The notes under the pieces are model-generated. The model did no database searches. It was not told where the DNA came from and worked only from the letters and a program-made list of their open reading frames with translations. DNA of 64,000 bases from Halosaccharopolyspora lacisalsi. Its GTDB lineage: Bacteria; Actinomycetota; Actinomycetes; Mycobacteriales; Pseudonocardiaceae. Location of the stretch: contig NZ_JACGWZ010000005.1 in the NCBI RefSeq assembly GCF_014137975.1, positions 372,001 through 436,000 of the forward strand, written 5' to 3'. The position numbers and the translations under genes are program-made. Shown here one piece after another: positions 42,853-52,059 of this stretch (position 1 is the first letter of the stretch; each line of letters begins with the position of its first letter).

Positions 42853-44151
42853 GTGAACACGATCGTCGCGCTCGAGGTCTCCGACGTTCGTTTCCCCACG
42901 TCACGGCAGCTGGACGGGTCGGATGCCATGAACCCCGACCCGGACTACTCCGCGGCGTACGTGGTGCTGCGCACCGCCGAGGGAGAGGAGGGACACGGGT
43001 TCGTCTTCACCATCGGCCGCGGTAACGACATCCAGTGCGCGGCGATCGCGTCGCTGACCGAGCAGGTCGTCGGCCGCGACGTGGAAGCGCTGTGCGGTGA
43101 CCTGGGGGCCTTCTCCCGGCAGCTGTCGGCCGACTCGCAGCTGAGGTGGCTCGGTCCGGAGAAGGGCGTCATGCACATGGCGGTGGGAGCCGTCGTCAAC
43201 GCCGCCTGGGACCTGGCCGCCAAGCGGGCCGGTAAGCCGCTGTGGCGGTTGCTGGCGGAGATGACCCCCGAGCAGCTGGTCGATCTCGTCGACTGGCGCT
43301 ACCTCACCGACGCCCTCACCCGGGAGGAGGCGTTGGAACTGCTGCGCGCGTCCGAGACCGGCCGCACCGAACGGACCGGACGACTGCGCGGTGAGGGCTA
43401 CCCGTCCTACACCACCACACCCGGCTGGCTGGGATACGACGACGCCAAGCTCGCGCGGCTGTGCGAGCAGGCCGTGGCCGACGGCTTCGACCTGATCAAG
43501 CTCAAGGTCGGTGGTGACGTGACCGACGACGTGCGGCGACTCGGTATCGCCCGCGAGGCCGTCGGTCCGGACGTGCGCATCGCCGTCGACGCCAACCAGC
43601 GCTGGGACGTCGACGAGGCGATCCCTTGGTTGCGCAAGCTGGAGCCCTTCGACCCGTGGTGGATCGAGGAGCCGACCTCGCCGGACGACGTGCTCGGTCA
43701 CGCCGCGATCCGCCGCGCGATCTCACCGATGCGTGTGGCCACCGGCGAGCACGTGCACAACCGGGTGATGTTCAAGCAACTGCTGCAGGCGGGAGCCATC
43801 GACGTCCTGCAACTGGACGCCACCCGGGTCGCCGGGATCAACGAGCACGTCGCGATCCTGCTGCTGGCGGCCAAGTTCGACGTCCCGGTGTGTCCGCACG
43901 CCGGGGGAGTGGGACTGTGCGAACTCGTGCAGCACCTGTCGATGTTCGACTACGTCGCCGTCTCGGGCTCGATGGTCGACCGGACGATCGAGCACGTCGA
44001 TCACCTCCACGAGCACTTCGTGCACCCGGTGCGGATGCGCGCCAACCGGTACCTGCCGTCGGAGAGCCCGGGGATGAGCGCCGAGATCCTCCCCGAGTCC
44101 CGGCTGCGGTTCCGCTATCCGGAGGGAGCGGCGTGGGACATCCCGACGTGA
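42853..44151 (+). CDS. L-fuconate dehydratase (enolase superfamily)
   Basis: A 432-residue enolase-superfamily dehydratase. The N terminus [20 protein letters not shown], then [92 protein letters not shown] and [18 protein letters not shown] match L-fuconate dehydratases closely. The reaction is L-fuconate to 2-keto-3-deoxy-L-fuconate. Catalytic KxK (KLK), the Asp/Glu/Glu metal ligands and the His of the HAGG loop are present. The GTG at 42853 follows GGAGG at 7 bp. It lies 105 bp after the GntR gene. Confidence 0.92.
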   Translation: MNTIVALEVSDVRFPTSRQLDGSDAMNPDPDYSAAYVVLRTAEGEEGHGFVFTIGRGNDIQCAAIASLTEQVVGRDVEALCGDLGAFSRQLSADSQLRWLGPEKGVMHMAVGAVVNAAWDLAAKRAGKPLWRLLAEMTPEQLVDLVDWRYLTDALTREEALELLRASETGRTERTGRLRGEGYPSYTTTPGWLGYDDAKLARLCEQAVADGFDLIKLKVGGDVTDDVRRLGIAREAVGPDVRIAVDANQRWDVDEAIPWLRKLEPFDPWWIEEPTSPDDVLGHAAIRRAISPMRVATGEHVHNRVMFKQLLQAGAIDVLQLDATRVAGINEHVAILLLAAKFDVPVCPHAGGVGLCELVQHLSMFDYVAVSGSMVDRTIEHVDHLHEHFVHPVRMRANRYLPSESPGMSAEILPESRLRFRYPEGAAWDIPT

Positions 44152-44204
44152 GGGCCGTTCCCGATGCGAACGAGTCCGAGGTCGACACCGGGGAGGAGGA
44201 GCGG

Positions 44205-45578
44205 ATGAGCGAGTCGGCGATCCGGGAACTGCGCGCGCGGCTTCCGGACGGTGCCGTACTCACCGACCCCGACAGCACCGAAACCTACCGCCGCGACGAG
44301 GCCGACTTCTGCGTGGCGGGAACCCCGCTGGCCGTGGTGCGGCCGGAATCCACCGAGCAGGTGCAGCACGTGATGCGGGTGGCCGCAGAGCACGACCTCC
44401 CCGTCGTGCCGCAGGGGGCGCGTTCGGGACTGTCCGGTGCGGCCGACGCGGTCGATGGCGGACTGGTGCTCTCGCTGTCGCGGATGGATCGCATCCTCGA
44501 CATCGACCCCGTCGACCAGGTGGCGGTGGTCGAGCCCGGAGTGATCAATTCCGCGCTGTCGAAGGCCGTCGCCGAGCACGGCCTGAGCTATCCGCCTGAC
44601 CCGTCGTCCTGGGAGATGTCCACGCTCGGGGGCAATCTCGCCACCAACGCGGGCGGCCTGTGCTGCGTGAAGTACGGAGTGACCGCCGACTTCGTCCGTG
44701 GCCTCGAGGTGGTCCTGGCCGACGGGCAGGTGCTGAGCACCGGACGGCGTTCGGCAAAGGGCGTGGCGGGCTACGACCTGACCCGGTTGCTGGTCGGTTC
44801 CGAGGGCACGCTCGGAGTGATCACGAAGGCGACCCTCGGTCTGCGGCCGGCTCCCGAGCCTGGGCTGACTGCCGCGGCGGTGTTCGCCGCGGCCGAGCCC
44901 GCCCTGCGCGCGGTGAACCGGATCGTGGCCGAGGGGCTGCAGCCGTCGATGCTGGAGTTCCTCGACGGGACCACGGTGCGGGCGATCCAGGACTACCGGG
45001 ACATGGGACTGCCGCCGGACGCCGGGGCGATGGTGCTCGCCCAGTCCGACCGGGGTGGCCGGTCCGCCGACGACGTCGCCGCGATCGGGCGGATCTGCGC
45101 CGAGGAGGGGGCTCTGGAGGTGGCAGAGGCCGCCGACACCGCCGAGTCGGAGATGCTGTGGCAGTCGCGCCGGATGGTCAACGCCGCGATCCGGTGCCTC
45201 GGAGCCACGCTGATCGACGACGTGTCGGTGCCCCGGTCCCGCTTGGTGGAACTGCTCGACGGGGTGCGGCGCATCGCAGAGCAGCACGACGTGCTCGTGT
45301 CCTGCCCCGGTCATGTCGGGGACGGCAACATGCACCCGACCGTGATCTTCGACCGTGCCGACGACGCCGCGGTGGCCCGCGCCGAAGCGGCCTTCGACGC
45401 CGTCATGCGGCTCGGGCTGGACCTCGGGGGAACGATCACCGGGGAGCACGGGGTCGGGCTGCTCAAACGGCGGTGGCTGGAACACGAGCTCGGACCGCTG
45501 GGCACGGAACTGCACCGAAGCATCAAGGCCGCGTTCGACCCCAGGGGGATCCTCAACCCGGGCAAGGTACTCGCCTGA
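44205..45578 (+). CDS. FAD-linked oxidase, GlcD/D-lactate dehydrogenase type
   Basis: A 457-residue VAO-family flavoprotein. The FAD domain carries VVPQGARSGLSGAADAVDGG and PPDPSSWEMSTLGGNLATNA, with VGSEGTLGVITKATLGLRP next. The C-terminal cap contains VSCPGHVGDGNMHPTVIF (metal/substrate His), TITGEHGVGLLKRRWL and AAFDPRGILNPGKVL. It oxidises a 2-hydroxy acid (glycolate, D-lactate or similar). After L-fuconate dehydratase this could process lactate or hydroxy-acid end products of deoxysugar breakdown; that is inference. The ATG follows GGAGGAG. It ends the plus-strand arm, followed by palindrome copy D. Confidence 0.88.
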   Translation: MSESAIRELRARLPDGAVLTDPDSTETYRRDEADFCVAGTPLAVVRPESTEQVQHVMRVAAEHDLPVVPQGARSGLSGAADAVDGGLVLSLSRMDRILDIDPVDQVAVVEPGVINSALSKAVAEHGLSYPPDPSSWEMSTLGGNLATNAGGLCCVKYGVTADFVRGLEVVLADGQVLSTGRRSAKGVAGYDLTRLLVGSEGTLGVITKATLGLRPAPEPGLTAAAVFAAAEPALRAVNRIVAEGLQPSMLEFLDGTTVRAIQDYRDMGLPPDAGAMVLAQSDRGGRSADDVAAIGRICAEEGALEVAEAADTAESEMLWQSRRMVNAAIRCLGATLIDDVSVPRSRLVELLDGVRRIAEQHDVLVSCPGHVGDGNMHPTVIFDRADDAAVARAEAAFDAVMRLGLDLGGTITGEHGVGLLKRRWLEHELGPLGTELHRSIKAAFDPRGILNPGKVLA

Positions 45579-45617
45579 TCGAGGATTTCCGATCGGGTTG
45601 TCGCAACTGTCCCAAAG

Positions 45618-45714
45618 GGTGAACGGGCCGTTTTGGCACTCACACCGCCAAAACGGTCCGTTCACCACGACTCCGGGCCCCTTCGGGTGAACAACCCGAC
45701 AAGAAAACATCGGT
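45618..45714. repeat. palindromic repeat copy D with outer repeats
   Basis: Arms start GGTGAACGGGCCGTTTTGGC (45618) and end GGTCCGTTCACC (to 45666), loop TCACA; the GGGCC/GGTCC segment differs from other copies with partly compensating changes. The outer sequence CCCGACAAGAAAACATCGGT (45695-45714) matches copy A at 19 of 20 bases, and an imperfect inverted version lies upstream near 45583-45605 (ATTTCCGATCGGGTTGTCGC). Confidence 0.85.
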
Positions 45715-45872
45715 GAAGCGGTTCTCGCCCCGGTCCGGCACCGCTGCGGCCCGTGCCGAGGACGGCGCGGCCGGCTCTTCCCGGTGCGGGCCGAGACCCC
45801 CCGTGGGACGATCGACGGTGTTCGCCGCACGGCCTCGGGGGTGACCCGCTTCCCGGGAGGGAGGTCACGAGA

Positions 45873-46550
45873 GTGAACCCGCGTTCCTGGACCAAGGCGC
45901 CGCGCCGGGGCGTGGCCCGGGGCTTTCGGCGGTCCCGGGTGCGTGCCTACTTCGTGTCGACGAGCACGCCGAAGCTGCACCTCGGCGCGGGGCACAACCA
46001 CCTCGACGGTTGGCTCAACACCGACCGCGACGTCGACTCCGGTGCGGTGCTGCTCGACGTCTCCCGCCCCTTTCCGCTGCCGAGCGAAGCGTTCCACTCC
46101 GTGTTCTCCGAGCACCTCGTCGAGCACCTGCCGTATGCGACCGGTGTGGCGATGCTGCGGGAGTGCCGTCGCGTCCTCGCTCCCGGTGGACGGATCCGAA
46201 CGGCGACTCCGGACCTGCACGCGCTCGTGTCGCTCGTCGACGGAACAGGTGGGCAGGTCGGTCGGCGTTACGCCTCCTGGCTCGCGGACTCGTACTTCCC
46301 CGACGCCGACGGAGAAGCCGCGACGTTCGCCCTCAACCAGGTCATGCGGGGGTGGGGGCACCGCTTCGTCTACGACGAGGCGACCCTGAGGGCGACGCTG
46401 GAGCAGGTCGGGTTCACCGACGTGCGGCGGTGCTCCCCCCGCGACAGCGCTCATCCGGACCTGGCCGGTCTGGAGGACCACGGCGTCGCCGACGGCAACG
46501 CGGAACTCGCCCGCTTCGAGACGATGAGCCTCGAAGCTCGCCGCCCCTGA
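45873..46550 (+). CDS. SAM-dependent methyltransferase, class I-like
   Basis: A 225-residue predicted methyltransferase. KLHLGAGHNHLDGWLNTDRD is motif I plus the acidic loop, FHSVFSEHLVEHLPYATGVA corresponds to motif II, and ECRRVLAPGGRIRTATPDL to motif III. This matches the family of short predicted SAM methyltransferases common near sugar and cell-wall genes; the substrate is unknown. The GTG at 45873 follows a GGGAGGGAGG tract. The first 30 residues are Arg-rich and poorly conserved. It stands alone between repeat D and a convergent dehydrogenase. Confidence 0.75.
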   Translation: MNPRSWTKAPRRGVARGFRRSRVRAYFVSTSTPKLHLGAGHNHLDGWLNTDRDVDSGAVLLDVSRPFPLPSEAFHSVFSEHLVEHLPYATGVAMLRECRRVLAPGGRIRTATPDLHALVSLVDGTGGQVGRRYASWLADSYFPDADGEAATFALNQVMRGWGHRFVYDEATLRATLEQVGFTDVRRCSPRDSAHPDLAGLEDHGVADGNAELARFETMSLEARRP

Positions 46551-46568
46551 ACGCACTCTTCCCGGGGG

Positions 46569-47435
46569 TCACTCCGAGCGGTGCACGGCGCGGACCACCG
46601 CCGCCATGTCCTCGGAGCCGTATCCGGCGTCGACCGCGGCCTGGAACTGCTCGTTGAGCGCCCACATCAGCCGGTCGTCGGTGTTGCCGGCACGCATCGC
46701 CTCGGCGATCAGGGCGGTGTCCTTGACCGCCCCGCCGAGGGTGAACGAGGCCGGGAACTCACCCTTGATCATCGCGTCGCCCTTGAGCTGGGTGTAGGCA
46801 CAGTCGAGCGGCCCTCCGGAGATGGCTTCCAGGAACCTTCGCGGATCGATGTCCAGCCCCTCGGCCATTCCGACGGCCTGGGCCGTGGCGCCGACGACCG
46901 ACAGCACCCACGAGTTGGCGACCAGCTTGAGCCGGTGTCCGTCACCGGGCTGTTCACCCACCCAGATCGTGTTCGAGCCGATCGCCTCGAACACCGCGGA
47001 GACGGCGTCGCGCAGCCGTGACGGTCCACCGGCGAGCACGGTGAGCGTGCCCTGCTCGGCAGGCTGCTTCGTGCCCAGCACCGGAGCGTCGACGAAACCG
47101 ACACCGTGCTGTTCGGCCAACTCGGCGAGTTGGGCGGTGCCGCCGACGCCGACCGTGCTGCTCTGCACCCACACCGCCCGCGAGTCGGCGGCGGGCAGCG
47201 CCTGCTCCATCACCCCGGCCACGGCGTCGGCGTCGAACAGCATGGTCACGATCACCTCCGCGCTCGAGACGGCGCGGGTGAGGTCCTCGGCGACGGTGGC
47301 GCCCGCCTCCGCGAGCGGACGCGCCTTGTCCGCGTTGCGGTTCCACACCGTCACGTCCAGTCCGGCGTCGGCGAGGTTGCGGGCCATCCCGGCGCCCATC
47401 AGGCCCGTACCCAGCACGGTCACGGTCTTTGTCAC
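46569..47435 (-). CDS. NAD(P)-binding beta-hydroxyacid dehydrogenase (HIBADH/6PGDH family)
   Basis: A 288-residue enzyme with the Rossmann motif VLGTGLMGAGMARNLADAG, the substrate motif DAPVLGTKQPAEQGTLTVLA, and the catalytic Lys in GDGHRLKLVANSW. Family members are 3-hydroxyisobutyrate dehydrogenase, tartronate semialdehyde reductase and related imine reductases; the consensus DAPVSGG is altered to DAPVLGT here, so the substrate is open. The GTG at 47435 is 4-5 bp after GGGAGG; an ATG at 47447 is also possible. It is divergent from the F420-dependent gene across a perfect palindrome. Confidence 0.87.
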   Translation of the reverse strand: MTKTVTVLGTGLMGAGMARNLADAGLDVTVWNRNADKARPLAEAGATVAEDLTRAVSSAEVIVTMLFDADAVAGVMEQALPAADSRAVWVQSSTVGVGGTAQLAELAEQHGVGFVDAPVLGTKQPAEQGTLTVLAGGPSRLRDAVSAVFEAIGSNTIWVGEQPGDGHRLKLVANSWVLSVVGATAQAVGMAEGLDIDPRRFLEAISGGPLDCAYTQLKGDAMIKGEFPASFTLGGAVKDTALIAEAMRAGNTDDRLMWALNEQFQAAVDAGYGSEDMAAVVRAVHRSE

Positions 47436-47461
47436 TGGTCCTCCCATTCGGTGGGTTCCAC

Positions 47462-47481
47462 CCGGGTACTCGAGTACCCGG
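47462..47481. promoter_or_regulatory. perfect 20-bp palindrome in a divergent promoter
   Basis: CCGGGTACTCGAGTACCCGG is self-complementary over all 20 bases. It sits 27 bp from the minus-strand dehydrogenase start (47435) and 57 bp from the plus-strand LLM gene (47538), in the position of a shared operator. No regulator gene is adjacent. Confidence 0.6.
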
Positions 47482-47537
47482 CCACCGGCACTGCCATGCT
47501 CGGGGCGAGCGGGTGAAAAGCGTGATAATTTGCGGTC

Positions 47538-48437
47538 ATGGCCACGCCCTCTTTCCCCGCCGCCGTCGGCGTCTGGTGGACCAGCGACACGCGTCCGATC
47601 ACCGAAGTCCAGCGCGCGGCGACCGAACTGGAGGGACTCGGTTACGGTTCGCTGTGGTTCGGCGAGGCCGCGGGCAAGGAGGCGTTGACGCAGTCCGGTG
47701 CCCTGCTGGCAGCCACGCGGCGCCTGCGGGTGGGCACCGGCATCGCCAACATCCACGCGCGCGATGCGATGGCCGCGGAGTCCGGTGGCCGGACACTGGT
47801 CGCCCAGTACCCGGAACGCTTCCTGCTCGGACTCGGGGTGAGCCACGCACCCCTGGTGCAGCACCGCTCGGGCACCTACGAGAAACCGCTGACGACCATG
47901 CGCGACTACCTCGCGCGCATGGACCAGGTGTCCGGCAAGATCGAACCGGGTGTCGGGCGGGCCCCCCGACTGCTGGCGGCGCTGGGCCCGAAGATGCTCG
48001 ATCTCTCCGCCACCGCCGCCGACGGTGCCCACACCTACCTGGTGACGCCGAAGCACACCGCCGACGCCCGCGAGGCGATCGGGCCGGACAAGACGCTCGT
48101 CGTCGAGCAGGGCATCGCGGCCACCACCGACCGGGAGACCGCGCTGCGGCGGGCGCACGCCCACCTGGACATGTACTCGGTACTGCCGAACTACCGCAAC
48201 AACTGGCTGCGCGAGGGCTTCACCGAGGACGATCTCGTGCGCGGTGGCAGCGACCGCCTGGCCGAGGCACTGGTGGCCTGGGGCCGGACCGAGGACATCG
48301 TCGGGCGGGTGCGCGAGCACCTCGATGCCGGGGCCGATCACGTGGTGGTGCAGCTGCTCGGCGAGGAACAGACCGACGATCCGTTGCCCGCGCTTCGGGA
48401 CCTCGCACCCGCGCTGACCGCGCTGACCGGCAGGTAA
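47538..48437 (+). CDS. F420-dependent LLM-class oxidoreductase
   Basis: A 299-residue luciferase-like TIM-barrel enzyme. AVGVWWTSDTRPITEVQRAA, GYGSLWFGEAAGKEAL, LRVGTGIANIHARDAMAAES, RFLLGLGVSHAPLV and the C-terminal GADHVVVQLL are those of the actinobacterial F420-binding subgroup with the short insertion. Substrate unknown. The ATG lies 57 bp from the divergent-promoter palindrome. Present in most F420-producing actinomycetes, usually as many paralogues. Confidence 0.88.
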   Translation: MATPSFPAAVGVWWTSDTRPITEVQRAATELEGLGYGSLWFGEAAGKEALTQSGALLAATRRLRVGTGIANIHARDAMAAESGGRTLVAQYPERFLLGLGVSHAPLVQHRSGTYEKPLTTMRDYLARMDQVSGKIEPGVGRAPRLLAALGPKMLDLSATAADGAHTYLVTPKHTADAREAIGPDKTLVVEQGIAATTDRETALRRAHAHLDMYSVLPNYRNNWLREGFTEDDLVRGGSDRLAEALVAWGRTEDIVGRVREHLDAGADHVVVQLLGEEQTDDPLPALRDLAPALTALTGR

Positions 48438-48569
48438 GGTGCCCTCCCGACACACCGCCTCGGTACGTCGAGTGGTGACACGGTGACTCGGAAGCGCGAC
48501 AGGACTCGGGACTCTCGGCGGCAGCATTCCACCGAGGGAAAACGTGCACGCGCGGATCCGCGCCGCGAC

Positions 48570-49172
48570 ATGACCACGGACGAGATCGGGCTGAGCGGCA
48601 CGACGATTCGGTTCGCCCACCCGACGGCGGGTGCGGACCTGCTCTACGAAGGTGTCGGTGACGAGAAGTTCCCGCCGTACTGGGCGGAGCTGTGGCCCAG
48701 CGGGGTGGAGCTGGCCTACGAGGTCTCGACGTACGAACTCGGCGGTCTGTCCGTGCTCGAACTCGGCTGCGGGGTGGGCTTGCCCAGCATCGCCGCGGCG
48801 CTGTCCGGGGGGCGGGTGCTGGCCACCGACCGATCCCGCGACGCCGCCGAGCTCGCCGGGGACAACGCGCGTCGCAACGGCGTGACAGTGGAGACCGCTG
48901 AATGCTCCTGGGAGCAGCCGGATTCGCTACTCGAAGGGGCTCCGTGGGATCTCGTGCTGGCCGCGGACGTGCTCTACGAGCAGCGCAACGTCTCCTGGTT
49001 GCTTTCGCTGCTGCCCCGGTTGGTCGACCGGGCCGGCGAGGTTTGGATCACCGATCCACGGCGCACGCGAGCCGATGATTTCCTCACCGGGGTCGTCGAG
49101 GACTGGCGGCTCTCGACGTCGGCGACTCGGATTCCCGCCGTGGACCTCCACCGGTTGCGGCTCAGGAAGTGA
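48570..49172 (+). CDS. class I SAM methyltransferase, protein-lysine methyltransferase-like
   Basis: A 200-residue methyltransferase. FPPYWAELWPSGVELAYEVS precedes motif I VLELGCGVGLPSIAAAL, motif II ATDRSRDAAELAGDNARRN and DLVLAADVLYEQRNVSWLL. This arrangement resembles the methyltransferase-16/ETF-beta lysine methyltransferase-like family; bacterial substrates are mostly unknown. The start is uncertain: ATG 48570 opens the conserved region, while GTG 48483 would add a basic, Arg-rich 29-residue head. Its stop overlaps the convergent SDR pseudogene by 11 bp. Confidence 0.75.
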   Translation: MTTDEIGLSGTTIRFAHPTAGADLLYEGVGDEKFPPYWAELWPSGVELAYEVSTYELGGLSVLELGCGVGLPSIAAALSGGRVLATDRSRDAAELAGDNARRNGVTVETAECSWEQPDSLLEGAPWDLVLAADVLYEQRNVSWLLSLLPRLVDRAGEVWITDPRRTRADDFLTGVVEDWRLSTSATRIPAVDLHRLRLRK

Positions 49173-49967
49173 AGCGGCGGAAACCTCCCTCGACGTCGAT
49201 GACCTGGCCGGTGAGCGCGGCGGCTTCCGGGGAGAGCAGCAAGGCGATCACGGCGGCGCCTTCGTCCGGGGTGTTCCAGCGTCCGCGGGACATGTGCCGC
49301 CGGACGAAGGCCTCCAGGTCGGGCGTGGCCCAGCCGGTGTCGCTCGGACCCGGATCGAGGCAGTTCACGGTGATCTCGCGCTCGACGAGCGCGTCGGTCA
49401 ACGTGGTGGTGATCTGCCGAAGAGCTCCCTTGGTGGTCGCGTAGGGGATCTCGTCCGGCATCGGCCCCTTGTGCTGGCCCGAGGTGAACAGCACGATCCG
49501 ACCACCGTCGGGATGGGGCCGGTACTGCTCCGCGAAGGCTCGTACGAGCAGCAACGACGCGCGGACGTTGACCGCCCACGTCGCGCCGAGGGCTTCGCCG
49601 GTCAGTGTCTCCAGCGTTCCGGTCTGCGATCGAGCGTGGTTGAGCACGAGAGTGTCGGCCGTGCCGAAGCGGTTCACCGCGTCGTCGACGAGTCGTCGCG
49701 GAGCCTCGGGTGCGGCGAGGTCGGTCTCGAAGTGGGTCAGCCGTCGATCCACACCGCCCAGTTCCCCCAACACGGCGTCGATTCCCCCGGAATCGGCGCC
49801 CCAGGGCCCGGTGGCGGCGGTCCTGGTGGCGTCTCGTACGGGCTGAACGAGTGCGCGACCACGCGCGTGTCCGGGTCGGCGAGCAGTCGCCGTCCGATCG
49901 CGAAACCGATCCCACGGCGGCGGCTGACGCCCGTTACCAGGGCTGTACGCCCGGCCGATGTCACCAT
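49162..49967 (-). pseudogene. SDR oxidoreductase with a frameshift in the first third
   Basis: The N-terminal frame (SAGRTALVTGVSRRRGIGFA, DPDTRVVAHSFSPY) has the cofactor loop. The rest of the protein (GPWGADSGGIDAVLGELGGV, LVLNHARSQTGTLETL, IVLFTSGQHKGPMPDEIPYA, TTKGALRQ, NCLDPGPSDTGWA, VIDVEGGFRRF) lies in another frame. The break is near 49830 and equals a loss of one base or gain of two. The Ser-Tyr-Lys active site is intact, so the enzyme was functional until recently, or the base call is wrong. Confidence 0.75.
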
Positions 49968-50099
49968 GCCCCGATCGTCGTGGACCGGCCGGATTGATCG
50001 GAAACACTTTTCGCCCGGAGGTGCGTTCCTGCGGGCCGGTGACGGTGGGCGTCTGACGAGCTTCCGGGTGACCGCTGCGTGTCGATTCGCGCTGCTTCG

Positions 50100-50285
50100 T
50101 CAAGCGGCCAACACGCGGTGAGCTCCGCACTCGCGGCAGATCAAGCGGTCGCTCAGTCCGCGTGCGAACTCGTGGGGAGTGTCTTCTTCCAGGGCGTGTT
50201 GGCCGCAGTCACCACAAGCCGACATCGAGGTGCTCGTGGTGGTCGGTGCTTCGGAATCCGGACGAGCACCGGGCTTCGTCGTCAT
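50100..50285 (-). CDS. small zinc-ribbon protein
   Basis: A 61-residue protein with two CxxC knuckles, ACGDCGQHALEEDTPHEFA and DRLICRECGAHRVLAA, the geometry of a treble-clef or ribbon zinc site. The Ser/Thr-rich N terminus is probably disordered. The ATG at 50285 follows GGAG at 7 bp. It may be a nucleic-acid-binding or partner protein of the 40-residue gene upstream; no function can be named. Confidence 0.6.
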   Translation of the reverse strand: MTTKPGARPDSEAPTTTSTSMSACGDCGQHALEEDTPHEFARGLSDRLICRECGAHRVLAA

Positions 50286-50395
50286 CAGCAGCTCCTGCGG
50301 CTTCACGTGGTAGCAGCCACCGGGCCTGCGGCCGGTCCGGTGGCTGCTGGTTCTACTGGTGTGGGAAGGACGCGGACGGTGGATGATCTGTTCCC

Positions 50396-50518
50396 TCAGG
50401 GCCGACTGATCGGCTGTGGGGCTTGGGAGGTCTTCACGGAGCCCTGCCCGTACATGACCTCCCGGCAACGGTTGAGCTCGCGGGCGAAGGTGCTCAAGCG
50501 GGTCCACAGCACAGCCAT
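50396..50518 (-). CDS. 40-residue hypothetical peptide
   Basis: The frame MAVLWTRLSTFARELNRCRE, VMYGQGSVKTSQAPQPISRP starts 6-7 bp after AGGAGT and has an amphipathic N-terminal helix and a Ser/Pro/Gln-rich tail. It is too short for a firm prediction, but the RBS and position 110 bp upstream of the zinc-ribbon gene on the same strand support it. No family recognised. Confidence 0.4.
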   Translation of the reverse strand: MAVLWTRLSTFARELNRCREVMYGQGSVKTSQAPQPISRP

Positions 50519-50650
50519 CGGAGTACTCCTTTGTATCGTGAGGTCTGTGATCGAGGTCCGGACAACTACCGGCCACCAGCGGAATCCCCACGGCGCTTCG
50601 GGTTTACACATCGCCGCCGAAACAAATACGTGCTGTTACCAGGGGGGGGT

Positions 50651-51893
50651 TCAGCAGCCGGGAAACGCTGCTCCGCAAGGGTGGAACGGTTCCCGGTGAC
50701 CACGGAAAGCGGTCGTGCACTCGGCCACCGCACCGGGCCGGAACTCGGTGACCCGGCCCGCGGCGGCCAACGACGCCAGCGTCGTACCTCCCAGGTAGAT
50801 CGCGCCCAGTTCGGTCGACGACAGCCGCAGCTCGGCGCGCTCCCGCGTGCGCTCGCACGTGACCGAGTCACCGTCGGCCTGCAGCCGGTAGTGCCCGGCG
50901 TTCCAGGGGCAGAAGGGGTCGGTGACCTCGAGGACCACGTCCAGCGGTGTCGCGTAGCGACGTGCCGCCAGCGCCCGGTCGATGTCGACCAGCCGCACCC
51001 ACACCCGGTCGATCATCGTCGAGCGCACCGCTCGCGCGTCGAGCAGCAGATGCGGCAGCGGCTCGTCGAGCGCCGCTTCGTAGCTGATCCACGGATGCAG
51101 GTCGATGTCGGCGAGGAAGCGCCACACCGCGGCGTGGGCCTGCCGCGTCGTGGCCACCAGCTCGATGACCCGGACCGTGCTGTCGGGGTCGTCGTCGCCG
51201 GTGCCCTTGAGTCGGTAGATCGCGTAGCCGGTGACGGCGCCGTCCGGCTCCCGGTGAACGGCGAAGCGCAGCGCGGTCGCGCCCCCGCGGACGTGCTCCT
51301 CGTCGTAGAGGCGGGCTCGCCAGAACCTGTCCGGACGGTCGAGCCAGCCGACCGAACGGCGGCGAACCGCGTCGTAGACCGGCTCGATCAGCGGTCGGGC
51401 CTCGGCGCGATCGACCAACCGGATGCTTCCCCGGCCGAGGTCGACATCGGGGCGAAACCGCATGGACCGCTTCTCGCCGCGCATCCGCAGACCGTGCGTG
51501 GCGATGCCGTAACCGAAGCGGCCGTAGATCGTGGCCTCCGAGGCGTGCAGCGCGGCGATCGGCTCGCCGCGTTCGTGGAGCTCGGTGAGCTGCTTGCGCA
51601 TCATCGACGTGAGAACTCCTCGACGCCGGTGCGTGGGGGGAGACGCCGACTCCGGCCACACCCGCGACCGGTTGCACGGTGCCCGGGATCGTCATCTCGC
51701 GGGTGAAGATCGCTGCCCCCGCTATCGGGACATCGTCGTCGAACGCGGCGATCGTGCGATCGAGCTCGACGACGGATCGCTCGTGCGTCAGGTCCGCGTC
51801 GTTCCGGTCCTCGCCGTAGGTGTTGGCGATCATCCGAGTCCAGGTCTCGAACTCGTCGTCGCCGATGGAGCGCAGGGGGTACGGATCGTCCAT
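50651..51893 (-). pseudogene. Eis-like GNAT acetyltransferase with SCP2-type C-terminal domain, frameshifted
   Basis: The first frame gives MDDPYPLRSIGDDEFETWTR and TVQPVAGVAGVGVSP. The second frame resumes THRRRGVLTSMMRKQLTELH, the acetyl-CoA loop, then RFGYGIATHGLRM, the second GNAT lobe and a sterol-carrier-like C-terminal domain (VVLEVTDPFCPWNAGHYRLQ). This is the layout of Eis-type acetyltransferases, some of which modify aminoglycosides. Removing one base from the G6 run at 51635-51640 restores GVGVSPTHRRRGVL. As written the product would stop after about 110 residues or start late. Confidence 0.78.
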
Positions 51894-51992
51894 TTCGCCG
51901 GTGTACCCGATACCGCTCTCGGTCGGCGATCGAATTTCCTTCGCGGAGATTCCGTCGGGTCTCCCTCACCCGGAGACCCGGCATCAATTGTC

Positions 51993-52023
51993 TTGACTTC
52001 GACTGAACTTCAAGTTCTACGGT
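51993..52023 (+). promoter_or_regulatory. MerR-type promoter with 19-bp spacer
   Basis: TTGACT (51993-51998), a 19-bp spacer and TACGGT (52018-52023) lie upstream of the quinone oxidoreductase gene. The spacer holds the palindrome GAACTTCAAGTTC. A 19-bp spacer with dyad symmetry is the hallmark of promoters switched by MerR-family activators. No merR gene is adjacent. Confidence 0.5.
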
Positions 52024-52059
52024 GCGCGCACTGATCGGTCGAGGGAGAGGACTGCTGTC

